From JANELJ01 sp024511395 (GTDB lineage Bacteria > Pseudomonadota > Gammaproteobacteria > GRL18): 64,000 nucleotides of DNA. The DNA lies in NCBI GenBank assembly GCA_963681975.1, contig OY820613.1:3410001-3474000 (forward strand). Reading direction: 5' to 3'. The notes below the pieces were generated by a model. That model had not been told where the DNA came from and searched no databases. It saw only the letters and a list, made by a program, of their open reading frames with translations. Positions 45,781 through 55,274 of this stretch are shown piece by piece. The stretch's first letter is position 1, and every line of letters starts with the position of its first letter. A program made the translations under genes and the position numbers.

Positions 45781-46257
45781 TTAATGAATGCTGGGGGATT
45801 CTTCGTAGAGTAAATCCTGCAGCCAGGTAAAAGAGCCGGCAGAATCAGGCAGATTAAACAGTACCATCAGTACCACCCACTTCATCTGTTCTGCATCAAT
45901 ATGGGGAATATCCAGCGCTAATGCCTTATCAATAATAATTTCACGCTGGCCGGGGCTGATCACGGTTAATTCCACCAGATCTATTAGAATACCTCTGGCC
46001 TGGGTATCAAATTTGTCTGTTTCCATAGAGCTATACAGACGAATGCTGTTACTTTCCAGAGCACTTATTTCTTCATAGCTTTCTTTCAGTACGGCCAGAT
46101 CGTCCAGCCAGTCAAATGCCTGAGTAACCTTGGTATCCTGAAAACCAATTTTGCTCAGTTCCTTGCGAATGCTTTTTTCACTGGGGATGGTGGAATCCTC
46201 ATCATCCAGATAGGTTTCAAAAAGATACATTAAAATATCAAGTACTTCTGTTTTCAT
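45781..46257 (-). CDS. smg: Smg family protein (DUF494)
   Basis: A 158-residue protein of the DUF494/Smg family, found between dprA and tsaC or topA in many gammaproteobacteria. It shows the family's start MKTEVLDILMYLFETYLDDE and a helical C-terminus with EQMKWVVLMVLFNLPDSAGS. The molecular function is unknown. It ends three bases before tsaC. Confidence 0.92.
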   Translation of the reverse strand: MKTEVLDILMYLFETYLDDEDSTIPSEKSIRKELSKIGFQDTKVTQAFDWLDDLAVLKESYEEISALESNSIRLYSSMETDKFDTQARGILIDLVELTVISPGQREIIIDKALALDIPHIDAEQMKWVVLMVLFNLPDSAGSFTWLQDLLYEESPSIH

Positions 46258-46410
46258 GGTGTTTACAGGTCTGTCCCAATGGTTTTAAACTATTTCTATT
46301 ATAAAGGATTAGTGCAGTGGAAGGAAGTAAAAGCATTCTGGTTCAGGATGGTGATTTTTCCATTAATAATTATGCTGAAGAACTTAAAGAGAATTAAGGG
46401 CCAGTGAGCT

Positions 46411-47544
46411 TTAGCGGGTTTTAAGTGAAACCATATTGCCGGGATAGGACTGAATATAATCATTAATTTCAAGCAGTACCAGGTTGGCATTGACATCTGC
46501 GGCATTGAGACCGGAGCGTTCAATAACCTGATCCACGGCAACGGGGGAGTAGCCGATATTTTTCAGGATTTGCTTCTGCACCTTGGGAAGTAAGGGATCG
46601 GGTTCTGGTATTGGTGCTTCCTTTGTGGTGTTAAACAGTTCAGGCTGGTCGGGCATATGTGAGGCCAGCATTAAACTGTCCAGTTCTTCCAGAATATCAT
46701 CTGCTGTTTCAACCAGCTTGGCTCCGGCTTTAATGAGTTGATGGCAGCCTCGGGATAAGGGATTATGTATAGACCAGGGAATGGCAAAAACCTCACGCCT
46801 CTGTTCCAGGGCTTCTCTGGCCGTGATTAGTGAGCCGCTTTTTAAAGCCGCTTCCACTACCAAGGTGTCGACACTCGGGCCGCTGATAATCCGGTTGCGT
46901 TGAGGAAAATTAGCCTTAAGTGGGCCAGTTTCCAGCAGGTATTCAGAAATAATGGCACCCTGTTCAATAAGTTGCCAGGCCAGCTCTTTATTACGTGCCG
47001 GGTAAATACGGTTCAGACCGGTGCCGGCTACTGCAATACTGCGACCACCGGCAGTCAGGGTACCTTTGTGGCTTTGAGTGTCTATGCCCAGAGCCATGCC
47101 GCTGGTGATCACCATGCCGTGCTGCGCCAGATGCTGGGCAAACTGCCAGGCGGTTTCACTGCCGTCAATGCTCGGGTTGCGGCTGCTGACCATGGCCAGT
47201 TGAATTTTACTTAAAACGGACAAATGGCCTTTAACAAATAACAGAGGCGGGGGTGAATGGATTTGCTTTAATAATTCAGGGTAGTCTTTATGGGATAACA
47301 GCAGGATATGATTTTCTTCAGCTTCGGCCCATTTGAGCGTTTGTTCTACGGTTTTCCAGTCGGGTGTCCTAAGGGCTTCCCGAATGGTTTCAAGCTGGGA
47401 TTTTTTAAGCTCAAAGGTGGTTAAAATTTCCGGTGTTTCAAATAGGCTGGACAGTGAGCAGGGTAGTGCACAGAACTGGTTAAGTGTTGTGCTACCTATG
47501 CGGGAAGCACAGTGCAGGGCAAGCAGATAGGATAAATCATCCAT
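46411..47544 (-). CDS. dprA: DNA processing protein DprA (Smf)
   Basis: Loads RecA on single-stranded DNA that enters during natural transformation. The product is 377 residues. The Rossmann-type DNA-binding core is clear: SSRNPSIDGSETAWQFAQHL, SGMALGIDTQSHKGTL and AVAGTGLNRIYPARN near residues 115-185, then FPQRNRIISG and SLITAREALEQ. A C-terminal winged-helix-like region follows (IGYSPVAVDQVIERSGLNAA). With pilT present it hints at retained DNA uptake, but pilU is broken. Confidence 0.94.
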   Translation of the reverse strand: MDDLSYLLALHCASRIGSTTLNQFCALPCSLSSLFETPEILTTFELKKSQLETIREALRTPDWKTVEQTLKWAEAEENHILLLSHKDYPELLKQIHSPPPLLFVKGHLSVLSKIQLAMVSSRNPSIDGSETAWQFAQHLAQHGMVITSGMALGIDTQSHKGTLTAGGRSIAVAGTGLNRIYPARNKELAWQLIEQGAIISEYLLETGPLKANFPQRNRIISGPSVDTLVVEAALKSGSLITAREALEQRREVFAIPWSIHNPLSRGCHQLIKAGAKLVETADDILEELDSLMLASHMPDQPELFNTTKEAPIPEPDPLLPKVQKQILKNIGYSPVAVDQVIERSGLNAADVNANLVLLEINDYIQSYPGNMVSLKTR

Positions 47545-48150
47545 GATTGTTCAGGCGGCTTATAAATCCGTGCCGTTGATCGTATAAACCTTGATTAAGG
47601 CGGCACGGATATATTATTTTTGTGTCAGGCCTATTCTTCAAAGAAAGGCGAATGGATAACGTCACCTACAGATAAGGCGCTCTGGGCTTCCATAACCAGG
47701 GCATAACTCAGGTGTTTAAAAGGTCTGAACACCATCAGAGTGCCGTTAATTTCATCAGGCAGTTTAATCTGGTTATTGCAGTGCATTTTGTCCTTTACGA
47801 CTGAACCCTTCTTGTAGATATTGAATACATCACCTTTTTCGACGCCGTCGGCAAGACCCATATCAACAATTACCACGTCCAGTGCTCCGACCATTTTAAC
47901 TCTAGGCTGAATACCGCTGGTTAAGACCACGATAATTCGGCTGGGACGCTTTGCACGGGAAGGTTTGGGAATAAAGCTGGTATCAACAATAGTATCTGTA
48001 CTGACCGGGAGTACACGATAGCCTTTCAGAATTTCGGCTTTGGATTTTTAAATATATAAAGTGGCCGGGCTGTTTCTGTGCTCAGGGCTGACTGCGCGCT
48101 CAAGAGTACCTTCACCAACATAAACGGCTTCATGCCCCAGGATCTTTTTA

Positions 48151-49648
48151 GTTCAACCTGAATAATACCGTTTTAAGCCTGACATCAAGCCAGGTTTAAA
48201 GCGGCTGATTGTTCTGGTTTGATAAAATATCCCATCAAACCGGAAATAATTTTGAGCCACAAAAGCCGGAGCTTATTGAGGATCTTTCTTAAGTTATGTC
48301 CAGCGACTACCATAACCACATTAATGGCATCACCGACTGCACCTTTGAGGTAGCAGCGATCTAAACGGCCATCGTTTTTCATATGACCGATTTCAGGCTC
48401 AATCGCACTGCGCCGTTTTAATGCCTTTTTAATACTTCGGGTAACGCCTCGCTTCTGACCTGAGATAAAAACTTTAGTGTCTTTTACTTCATGTCCACGA
48501 TAACCCCGGTCAACAAAGCACTGTTCCGGTTGTACGGCTGTAAACTGTTTTATTTGTTCCAGTTGTGGCAGCAAGGTATGTCCATCATAAGGATTGCCCG
48601 GACAACTTTGAGCGCCAATAACAAAGCCTTCCTTGTTAGTTACCGCGATACTGGCTTTAACACCAAATTTATAAGGCTTATGAGCTTTGCCTTTACTGAT
48701 ACACTCGACTTCAGGAGCATGTAAACTGTAAAGCTTGTTCTTACTGTGCTGCTCCTGCTCAATCAGTTTCTGAGCCTGTTCCAGTGCCGCTTCAAACAAT
48801 GACTGAATATCAACAGAATAGTTGGGCAGTTGTCGTTCAATATCCCGTTTAACACGACCTAAACGGGATTTCAGTTTATTGTTCATTTTCTTCATGCGTT
48901 TAAACTGTTTTGCATAAGCATAACGACTGGTCATTAGTACATATTGCGGCCCAACCCGATTATAGTTCTGGCGCAGTTTAATACCGTGCTCTTTGGACAG
49001 TTTAACCAGGTTTTCTCTGGCTTTGTTCAGGAGCTTTGAATCGGTTGGAAAAGCGATGTTCTTTTCCTGTACGGTAGTATCTACCGTGACTTTCTTTAAA
49101 CTGCCGGGCTTTATGGTTTTACTCTTTAGTCCGGCTTTAATGGTTTCAATCAGTAATTTTTCACTGCCTGACTTACCTGGCCGGTTACGCCATTTGGTCA
49201 TGGTCGCAGGGTGTATAGGCATTTTATGCTGAAAGTATTCTTCTCCACAAAAATATTGCCAGTACGGATTTTCTGTCCAGCCTTTTACTACCTGTTCATC
49301 TGATAAATCATGCAGGTGTTTCAGGTAATGCAATCCTGCAATCAAACGAGTGCGTATGGCAGGAGCACCTTTAGTGGATACAAACAAAGCGCCCCATTCT
49401 TTATCAGGACTTTCCCAATCTATGTGTTTTGATAACTTAATCAACTCATGGTTTATGTCCAGCATGTTTTCAAGGCGCATCCTGAACAGGTCTTCCTGAG
49501 GTATTTTTGGCTGTTTCTCTGGCTTCATTCTGGTCTGGAAATTTGCAAGGTAATAAGGGTTATTTTACCAAAAACCTGCAAATTTAACACCCATAATTCG
49601 CCAACATTTCTTTATAAATCAATGTGCTATGATTTATTCAGGTCGGAC
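48151..49648 (-). mobile_element. IS5-family element, copy D (complete)
   Basis: A 1498-bp element with inverted repeats gttcaacctgaataa (48151) and ttattcaggtcggac (ending 49648), flanked by the direct repeat ttttta (48145-48150, 49649-49654), or tttttag counting the ambiguous G. It holds the only uninterrupted transposase of its family in this window and is the likely donor form. It is inserted in the LysM gene. Confidence 0.96.
48185..49528 (-). CDS. IS5-family transposase (intact)
   Basis: DDE transposase of 447 residues. It has an N-terminal IS5-type (DUF772) domain (AIRTRLIAGLHYLKHLHDLS, PYWQYFCGEEYFQHKMPI) and a DDE_Tnp_1 core: Asp in VTVDTTVQEKNI near residue 148, Asp in CFVDRGYRGHEVKD near residue 349, and Glu in RSAIEPEIGHMKND near residue 390. 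No lesion is seen. Copies A, B, C and E carry defective versions. Confidence 0.95.
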   Translation of the reverse strand: MKPEKQPKIPQEDLFRMRLENMLDINHELIKLSKHIDWESPDKEWGALFVSTKGAPAIRTRLIAGLHYLKHLHDLSDEQVVKGWTENPYWQYFCGEEYFQHKMPIHPATMTKWRNRPGKSGSEKLLIETIKAGLKSKTIKPGSLKKVTVDTTVQEKNIAFPTDSKLLNKARENLVKLSKEHGIKLRQNYNRVGPQYVLMTSRYAYAKQFKRMKKMNNKLKSRLGRVKRDIERQLPNYSVDIQSLFEAALEQAQKLIEQEQHSKNKLYSLHAPEVECISKGKAHKPYKFGVKASIAVTNKEGFVIGAQSCPGNPYDGHTLLPQLEQIKQFTAVQPEQCFVDRGYRGHEVKDTKVFISGQKRGVTRSIKKALKRRSAIEPEIGHMKNDGRLDRCYLKGAVGDAINVVMVVAGHNLRKILNKLRLLWLKIISGLMGYFIKPEQSAALNLA

Positions 49649-50474
49649 TTTTTAGGATCGGCCGGGTCTCTGTGGTACTACCGGTACGATATACAGCATG
49701 ACGGCTGCCGGGGGAGTGTTTTTATCCATTCCCATGACATAAACTTTATTGTCAGCACCGGCGGAGAGTAAGCCTTCGTTTATGCCGACAATATAGGGGG
49801 CAGAGGTATATTCATGGACACCGATGATACGGTTGCTGGTCAGGTATGGAGAAATAATATCCAGTGGGATAGTGGGAATAGCCTGTCCCAGATCTTCCAC
49901 ACGGGTTTTGGGGCTTAGCTTAACTGTGCGCTTACCACGATGATGTCTGATATAGGGTTTGTCATCAATATAAACCAGGGTCAGTACATCGCCGGGACAA
50001 ATCAGATGGGGTTTTCAATCTGCTGATTCATCTGCCAGATTTCAGGCCAGTACCAGGGTTTTTTCAGAAACTTACCGGAAATGTCCCATAAAGTATCACC
50101 TTTAACAACCGTGTATTGTTGCGGATGCCACGGTTTGAGCTCAATTTTCTCAGCATCTTGCGCTGAAGAGCCCGCCAGAGCCAGGCTGGTAAAACCTGTC
50201 ATAAGCATAAAGAAGATTATGGACAGCAGTGTTTTATTATTTTTCATATGAATCCCTAAATTCATTGGATACTTTTAATATACTAAACCTTATACGGGAC
50301 TGTAGCCCCTGACCATCTGACAAATCAGGTTCCCCCATGATGGTTCCTGTAATTCTAGTAAAGACTTGGCGATAAAACCATAAAATTTGCGTAAAAAAAT
50401 GGCATAAAAACGAAAATTTGTGAATAAAATCCACAAATTAGCTTGAATTTATAATATTTTTTATTAAATATAAA

Positions 50475-51548
50475 TTAAAGTTTAGAGCGACAGCTCACCC
50501 TTGAGAGTCCTGTTTCGCTCATACTTTCTTTAACAATTTGTTTGTAACCAACTGTTTTGAAATTGTTTTTATAACAAAGCTTCAAATCGCCTTAAAATAT
50601 CCGTATCTGGTGGCTGGAATTTTTGGGACTTACCATCCCACCAGTCCCTGACCCTAACCTGCGAAAAATACCTTATCAGTCCCATTCGTATTCTTCCGGC
50701 AGTAATGGGTGTATTCTTTCGCCAGGGCGTATTATCAATTAAGCGCAATACCGGGTCCGGACATTTAATAGCCCGCAATTGAGGTATAATATACCCCGGA
50801 GCAATAATGTGTAACCATCGATGTAACACCTTCCGGGTTTTCTGCCAGGTCTGTTTCATGCCCCAGTCATTTTTTAACTGATTGAACAAGGGCTCAATCG
50901 ACCAGCGCTTTTCATAAGCGACAATAATATCCAGACCACTTAACTGCATATCTGTTGACAGTAATAGACGTGGTCTTTTTTCCCTTTAGAGTCCTCAAAC
51001 TCACACCAGACAAAGCATAGCGACTGGCCATTCAGAAAGCGGGCTTTAGCCACCGCTGTTCGGTAATTAACCTGCTGTTCACGTCCATACAGGTGTACGG
51101 TTTCCTTATTTAAAGGCAGCCGTTTAATTTCTTCTTTTGTATAACGTGTCCCATATTTTCCGGGTTGTCCCCGGCCTTTACCTTGCCAGGGTCGTTTATA
51201 TAATACGGTATCGATTCGTACCTGACCTATAACCGTCATATTATAAGCCTGTACCGGTTCAATAAAAGAACGGCGCATATACCAACTGTCCACCAATACA
51301 GTAACCGCTTTATCTTTTTAGCGGTTCCAGCAATGCCCGGATAAGACTTCGGGCAATCACCAGTTTACCACTGTTACCGGCCTGTGGTGTTAAACGTAAT
51401 AACAATAGCAGAGGCGTATTACAGCCAGAACGCTTAACAATCGCAGCCAGTGCTACCCGGTTCCTGTTACGGACTATCGGTTAACTGAGGTAATCAATAA
51501 ATTTTAAATGATTCTCCTTTTTGGGGGAGCTGAAACTCTAAACTTTAG
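50475..51548 (-). mobile_element. IS4-family element, copy 3 (internally deleted, 11-bp duplication)
   Basis: Both ends of the IS4-type element are present with a perfect 11-bp target duplication ttaaatataaa (50464-50474 and 51549-51559). About 500 bp corresponding to the N-terminal transposase part is missing: gctacccgg (about 51460) jumps to ttcctgttacgg. It lies between the LysM remnant and def. Confidence 0.93.
50569..51460 (-). pseudogene. IS4-family transposase remnant (copy 3)
   Basis: It keeps the second catalytic Asp (MVDSWYMRRSFIE) and the YEKRWSIEPLFNQLK Glu region, but it lacks the N-terminus and first Asp, has a base lost in a T-run near 50980 and a base gained near 51316. It is inactive and would need a transposase in trans. 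Confidence 0.9.
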
Positions 51549-51700
51549 TTAAATATAAAGTGTTTTCATAAAAATTACCAACCTAGTTAACACTTTTTAT
51601 ATCATCAAAGTTATATTTTTTGATAGAATCTTCATTTGTTTCAGGCATTTTGCCTGATAAAACCTCATTATCCATTGTATTAGTGCGAGAATTTTAAATT

Positions 51701-52204
51701 ATGGCATTACTGGAAATTTTACATTTTCCTGACGAACGTCTGCGTACCAGAGCGAGGCCTGTTGCAGATATTACCGCTGAACACCATAAACTGATAGATG
51801 ATATGCTGGAAACCATGTATGCCGCACCGGGTATTGGTCTGGCTGCAACCCAGGTTAATGTGCATGAGCAGATTATTGTTATTGATATTTCAGAAGAAAA
51901 AAATCAGCCTCTGTGTCTGATCAATCCGGAAGTTATTGAGCATAGCGGCAAGGAAAAAATGGATGAAGGCTGCCTTTCTGTACCGGATACCTATGCGGAA
52001 GTTGAACGGGCTGAGTCCGTTGTAGTACGTTACCTGGATAAACAGGGGCAGCAGCAGGAACTGTCTGCCGATGGTTTGCTGGCGGTATGCGTTCAGCATG
52101 AGATTGATCATCTGCAGGGGAGATTATTTGTCGATTGTCTGTCACGTCTTAAGCGGGAACGGATCCGCAAAAAACTGGAAAAGCATCAGCGCCAGAAAAT
52201 GTAA
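51701..52204 (+). CDS. def: Peptide deformylase
   Basis: Metalloenzyme removing the N-formyl group from nascent proteins. The product is 167 residues. All three motifs are intact: GIGLAATQV near residue 45, EGCLSVPDTYAEV (metal Cys) near residue 89, and QHEIDHLQGRLF (HExxH) near residue 131. Twelve bases separate it from fmt; the two act in sequence on initiator formyl-methionine. Confidence 0.97.
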   Translation: MALLEILHFPDERLRTRARPVADITAEHHKLIDDMLETMYAAPGIGLAATQVNVHEQIIVIDISEEKNQPLCLINPEVIEHSGKEKMDEGCLSVPDTYAEVERAESVVVRYLDKQGQQQELSADGLLAVCVQHEIDHLQGRLFVDCLSRLKRERIRKKLEKHQRQKM

Positions 52205-52215
52205 AAGGATTAAAC

Positions 52216-53157
52216 TTGAAAATTATTTTTGCCGGTACGCCTGATTTTGCGGCGGTTGCCCTGAATACATTGCTGGATTCTGAACATGAAGTCATTGCGG
52301 TTTATACTCAGCCTGATCGTCCGGCGGGCAGAGGCCGTAAATTAACCGCCAGTCCGGTTAAAGCTCTGGCCGTTGAATATGAGATACCCGTTTATCAGCC
52401 GGTCAGTCTGAAAGACGAGGAGAGCCAGCAGCAGCTTAAGGCTCTGCAGGCGGATGTTATGGTGGTTGTGGCCTATGGACTTATCCTGCCTGAAGCCGTA
52501 TTGCAGGCTCCGAAATACGGTTGCCTGAATATCCATGCATCAATCCTTCCGCGCTGGCGCGGTGCCGCGCCCATTCAAAGAGCCATTCTGGCCAGAGACA
52601 GCCAGAGCGGTGTTACTATCATGCAGATGGATCAGGGGCTGGACACCGGAGATATGCTTAATATTAAAACCTGTGATATTACCCAGGAAGATACCGGCAG
52701 CTCTTTGCATGATAAACTGGCTGATCTGGGAGCGGCTGCTCTGCTACAGACCCTGGATGATATTATGGCGCACCGGCTGCAGCCGGTGCCGCAGGATGAC
52801 AGTCAGGCTACCTATGCCCATAAGCTGAACAAGCAGGAAGTGCACATCAACTGGCAGAGTGAGGATGCGGCCCTTATTGTAAGAAAAATTCAGGCCTTTA
52901 ATAGCTGGCCGGTGGCTTATACCGATTATAACGGTAAATCCCTGCGCTTCTGGCAGGCCCGCTTACTGCCCCTGGAGAAAGATACTCCGCAGGATCCGGC
53001 CTCATTTGGTAAAGTGCTGGTTGAATCGGCTAATGGTATTGATGTTCTGGCCAGAGGCGGGCTGGTCAGAATACTGGAACTGCAGATGCCCGGTAAAAAA
53101 CGCATTATGGTTAAAGATTTTATTAATGGCCAGAGTCTGCAGGGTGTGCAGTTCTGA
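52216..53157 (+). CDS. fmt: Methionyl-tRNA formyltransferase
   Basis: Formylates initiator Met-tRNA using 10-formyltetrahydrofolate. The product is 313 residues. It starts with a TTG codon at 52216 (KIIFAGTPDFAAVALNTL). The catalytic segment NIHASILPRWRGAAPIQRAI lies near residue 107, TIMQMDQGLDTGDML near residue 133, and the C-terminal tRNA-binding domain follows. It ends five bases before rsmB. Confidence 0.96.
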   Translation: MKIIFAGTPDFAAVALNTLLDSEHEVIAVYTQPDRPAGRGRKLTASPVKALAVEYEIPVYQPVSLKDEESQQQLKALQADVMVVVAYGLILPEAVLQAPKYGCLNIHASILPRWRGAAPIQRAILARDSQSGVTIMQMDQGLDTGDMLNIKTCDITQEDTGSSLHDKLADLGAAALLQTLDDIMAHRLQPVPQDDSQATYAHKLNKQEVHINWQSEDAALIVRKIQAFNSWPVAYTDYNGKSLRFWQARLLPLEKDTPQDPASFGKVLVESANGIDVLARGGLVRILELQMPGKKRIMVKDFINGQSLQGVQF

Positions 53158-53162
53158 ACTCC

Positions 53163-54524
53163 ATGCTCCCGGACGGTTTTAAAACGACTCCCAGAAGTAC
53201 CGCCGCATGGTTGGTTTTTGAGTGTGCACAATCCGGCCAGTCCCTGGCCACTCTGCTGCCTCAGTATCTGCCGCCATTGGCTGAGCAGCAGCGCCCGCTG
53301 GTGCAGGAAATTGCTTATGGCTCCCTGCGCTGGTTTTTCCGCCTTGATGCTCTATTGCAGCAGATGCTCGACAGGCCGCTCAAAGGTCGGAAAAAAATTA
53401 TTCATTATGTGCTCCTGACCGGCCTGTATCAGCTGCTGTATCTGGAAAAGGCGGATTATGCCGTGGTCAAGGAAACGGTTAATACCTGTGCTGATGTACA
53501 GCAGAACTGGGCTAAAGGGCTGGTTAATGCTATTTTAAGGTGCTTTTTAAGAGAACAGGAAAAACTGCTCAGTCATCTGGATACCTCATGGGAAACTCAG
53601 TATGCCTATCCGGAATGGCTTATCCGCCGTATCAAGCAGTCCTGGCAGAAAATAGTTTGGCCGGAGGCTTCGGTGACTGTACAGGAGATTATGCAGGCCG
53701 GAAATCAGCGTCCGCCCATGACTTTGAGAGTGGCACATAATGAGGATATTTCAGCTTATAATCAACTTCTGCAGGAACAGCATACTGGTGTTTATCAAAG
53801 TGAGATTTACTCCCACACTCTGGTGCTGGATAATCCCTATGCAGTAGAGCAATTGCCGGGATTTAAACAGGGACGGGTTTCTGTTCAGGATGGAGCAGCA
53901 CAGCTGGCTGCTGTACTGTTGGATGTGCGGCCCGGGCAGCGGGTTCTGGATGCCTGTGCCGCACCGGGTGGTAAAACCATGCATATACTGGATGCTCAGC
54001 CGGAACTGCAGTCTCTGCTGGCTCTGGATGTCAGTGAACAACGTCTGGCCAGGGTGGAAGAAAGTCGTCAGCGTTTGAATATGGATGCACAGAAGCTGCA
54101 GCTGGTACCGGCGGATGCCGGCCGCAGGGACTGGTGGGACGGACAGTTATTTGATCGTATTCTGCTGGATGCCCCCTGTTCAGCCACAGGGGTTATCCGG
54201 CGTCATCCTGATATCAAGGTATTAAGACGGAACAGCGATATTCCAGCTCTGGTTAAATTACAGGCAGAAATCCTAAATAACCTGTGGGACATGCTCAAAC
54301 CCGGCGGGCGCCTGCTGTATGCTACATGCTCTATAATCAGAGAAGAAAATGATCGGCAGATTGAACGTTTTTTAGAACACAACTGTCAAATTCTGGATGA
54401 TGCACGGGAAATAAGCATTTCCGGGAACTGGGGGCATGCCATGCCTGTGGGCCGGCAGATCCTGCCCGGTGAGCAGTACATGGATGGTTTTTATTATGCC
54501 TTACTTGAAAAACAGGAAAAATAG
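53163..54524 (+). CDS. rsmB: 16S rRNA m5C967 methyltransferase RsmB
   Basis: SAM-dependent methyltransferase acting on C967 of 16S rRNA. The product is 453 residues. An N-terminal NusB-like domain is followed by the Rossmann methyltransferase fold: VLDACAAPGGKTMHIL near residue 260, the catalytic LLDAPCSATGVIRRHPDI near residue 335 and the second-Cys segment LLYATCSIIREEND near residue 380. It follows fmt closely, as in def-fmt-rsmB operons. Confidence 0.95.
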   Translation: MLPDGFKTTPRSTAAWLVFECAQSGQSLATLLPQYLPPLAEQQRPLVQEIAYGSLRWFFRLDALLQQMLDRPLKGRKKIIHYVLLTGLYQLLYLEKADYAVVKETVNTCADVQQNWAKGLVNAILRCFLREQEKLLSHLDTSWETQYAYPEWLIRRIKQSWQKIVWPEASVTVQEIMQAGNQRPPMTLRVAHNEDISAYNQLLQEQHTGVYQSEIYSHTLVLDNPYAVEQLPGFKQGRVSVQDGAAQLAAVLLDVRPGQRVLDACAAPGGKTMHILDAQPELQSLLALDVSEQRLARVEESRQRLNMDAQKLQLVPADAGRRDWWDGQLFDRILLDAPCSATGVIRRHPDIKVLRRNSDIPALVKLQAEILNNLWDMLKPGGRLLYATCSIIREENDRQIERFLEHNCQILDDAREISISGNWGHAMPVGRQILPGEQYMDGFYYALLEKQEK

Positions 54525-54560
54525 TTTAATGAAATCGATGCAAGGTGTACTCAAGCAGTT

Positions 54561-55274
54561 ATGAACAGTACCGTGGTTGCACAATCTGTTGAGCCGGAAC
54601 AGGTGAAGAGCAAAAAACGCAGTGCCAAATACCAGTTTTTCGCCCTGTTTTTGCTGGGTATTATCGGCTCTGTTACCATTTTTGTAATTTTTAATGTGCT
54701 GCCGCAATACACGGAACAGCAGATGTTCAGCGTTAAATCGGTTAAAACTTATGCTCAGAGTGACCATGTTCTTATTGATACAGACCTGAGTATGAATTTT
54801 TCCAGTGAAGTCATTGAAGCGCTGGAAAACGGTATTCCTCTGACTATTGCAGTGGAAGTGCAGGTATATCATCAGCGAAAATGGTGGCCGGATGTCATTA
54901 TTAAGGAATCCCTGCAACTGTTTGAACTGGCCTACCATCCATTGACTAATGTGCATGTGGTCAGAAACCTGGCAACCCAGGATCGCTACAGCTTTAACAG
55001 CCGGGAAGAGGCTCTGCAGGTACTGGGTACCATTCGTGGCGCTCATCTGATAGAAAAACAGCAGCTTAAGCCTGATCAGCAATATTATGTACAGCTCCAT
55101 ACCCTGCTGGACATAAACCATCTGCCCCCGGCACTACGCCAGATTGCGGCTCTGTCACCGGCCTGGCGGCTGGAAAGCAACTGGTCACGTTGGCCAGTGC
55201 TTATTCAGAATCTGAAACAAAAATCCGCTAACAATCAGACTGCTCTCAAAGAATCTGCAGAGGCACAGCCATGA
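54561..55274 (+). CDS. DUF4390 domain protein
   Basis: A 237-residue protein with an N-terminal membrane anchor (FFALFLLGIIGSVTIFVIFN, residues 31-50) and a predicted periplasmic DUF4390 domain (DHVLIDTDLSMNFSSEVIEA, IPLTIAVEVQVYH, SPAWRLESNWSRWPV). Function is unknown. It is placed between rsmB and ntrY in many gammaproteobacteria and overlaps the ntrY start by four bases (ATGA), hinting at a shared role in the membrane-sensing unit. Confidence 0.85.
   Translation: MNSTVVAQSVEPEQVKSKKRSAKYQFFALFLLGIIGSVTIFVIFNVLPQYTEQQMFSVKSVKTYAQSDHVLIDTDLSMNFSSEVIEALENGIPLTIAVEVQVYHQRKWWPDVIIKESLQLFELAYHPLTNVHVVRNLATQDRYSFNSREEALQVLGTIRGAHLIEKQQLKPDQQYYVQLHTLLDINHLPPALRQIAALSPAWRLESNWSRWPVLIQNLKQKSANNQTALKESAEAQP

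Larger units (their letters stand above)
47631..50247 (-). pseudogene. LysM-domain protein, frameshifted and split by IS5 copy D
   Basis: The start at 50247 follows AGGGA and leads into a signal peptide (LLSIIFFMLMTGFTSLALAG) and a LysM domain (YTVVKGDTLWDISGKFL). A base lost from the C-run near 50007 shifts the frame after QQIENP; the next frame gives LICPGDVLTLVYIDDKPY and GINEGLLSAGADNKVYV. A further shift precedes IS5 copy D, and after the IS, in coding sequence GHEAVYVGEGTLE, there is a stop near 48048. The last 100 residues (VLTSGIQPRVKMVGALD) remain open. In Pseudomonas the LysM gene lies between dprA and def, as here. Confidence 0.9.
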
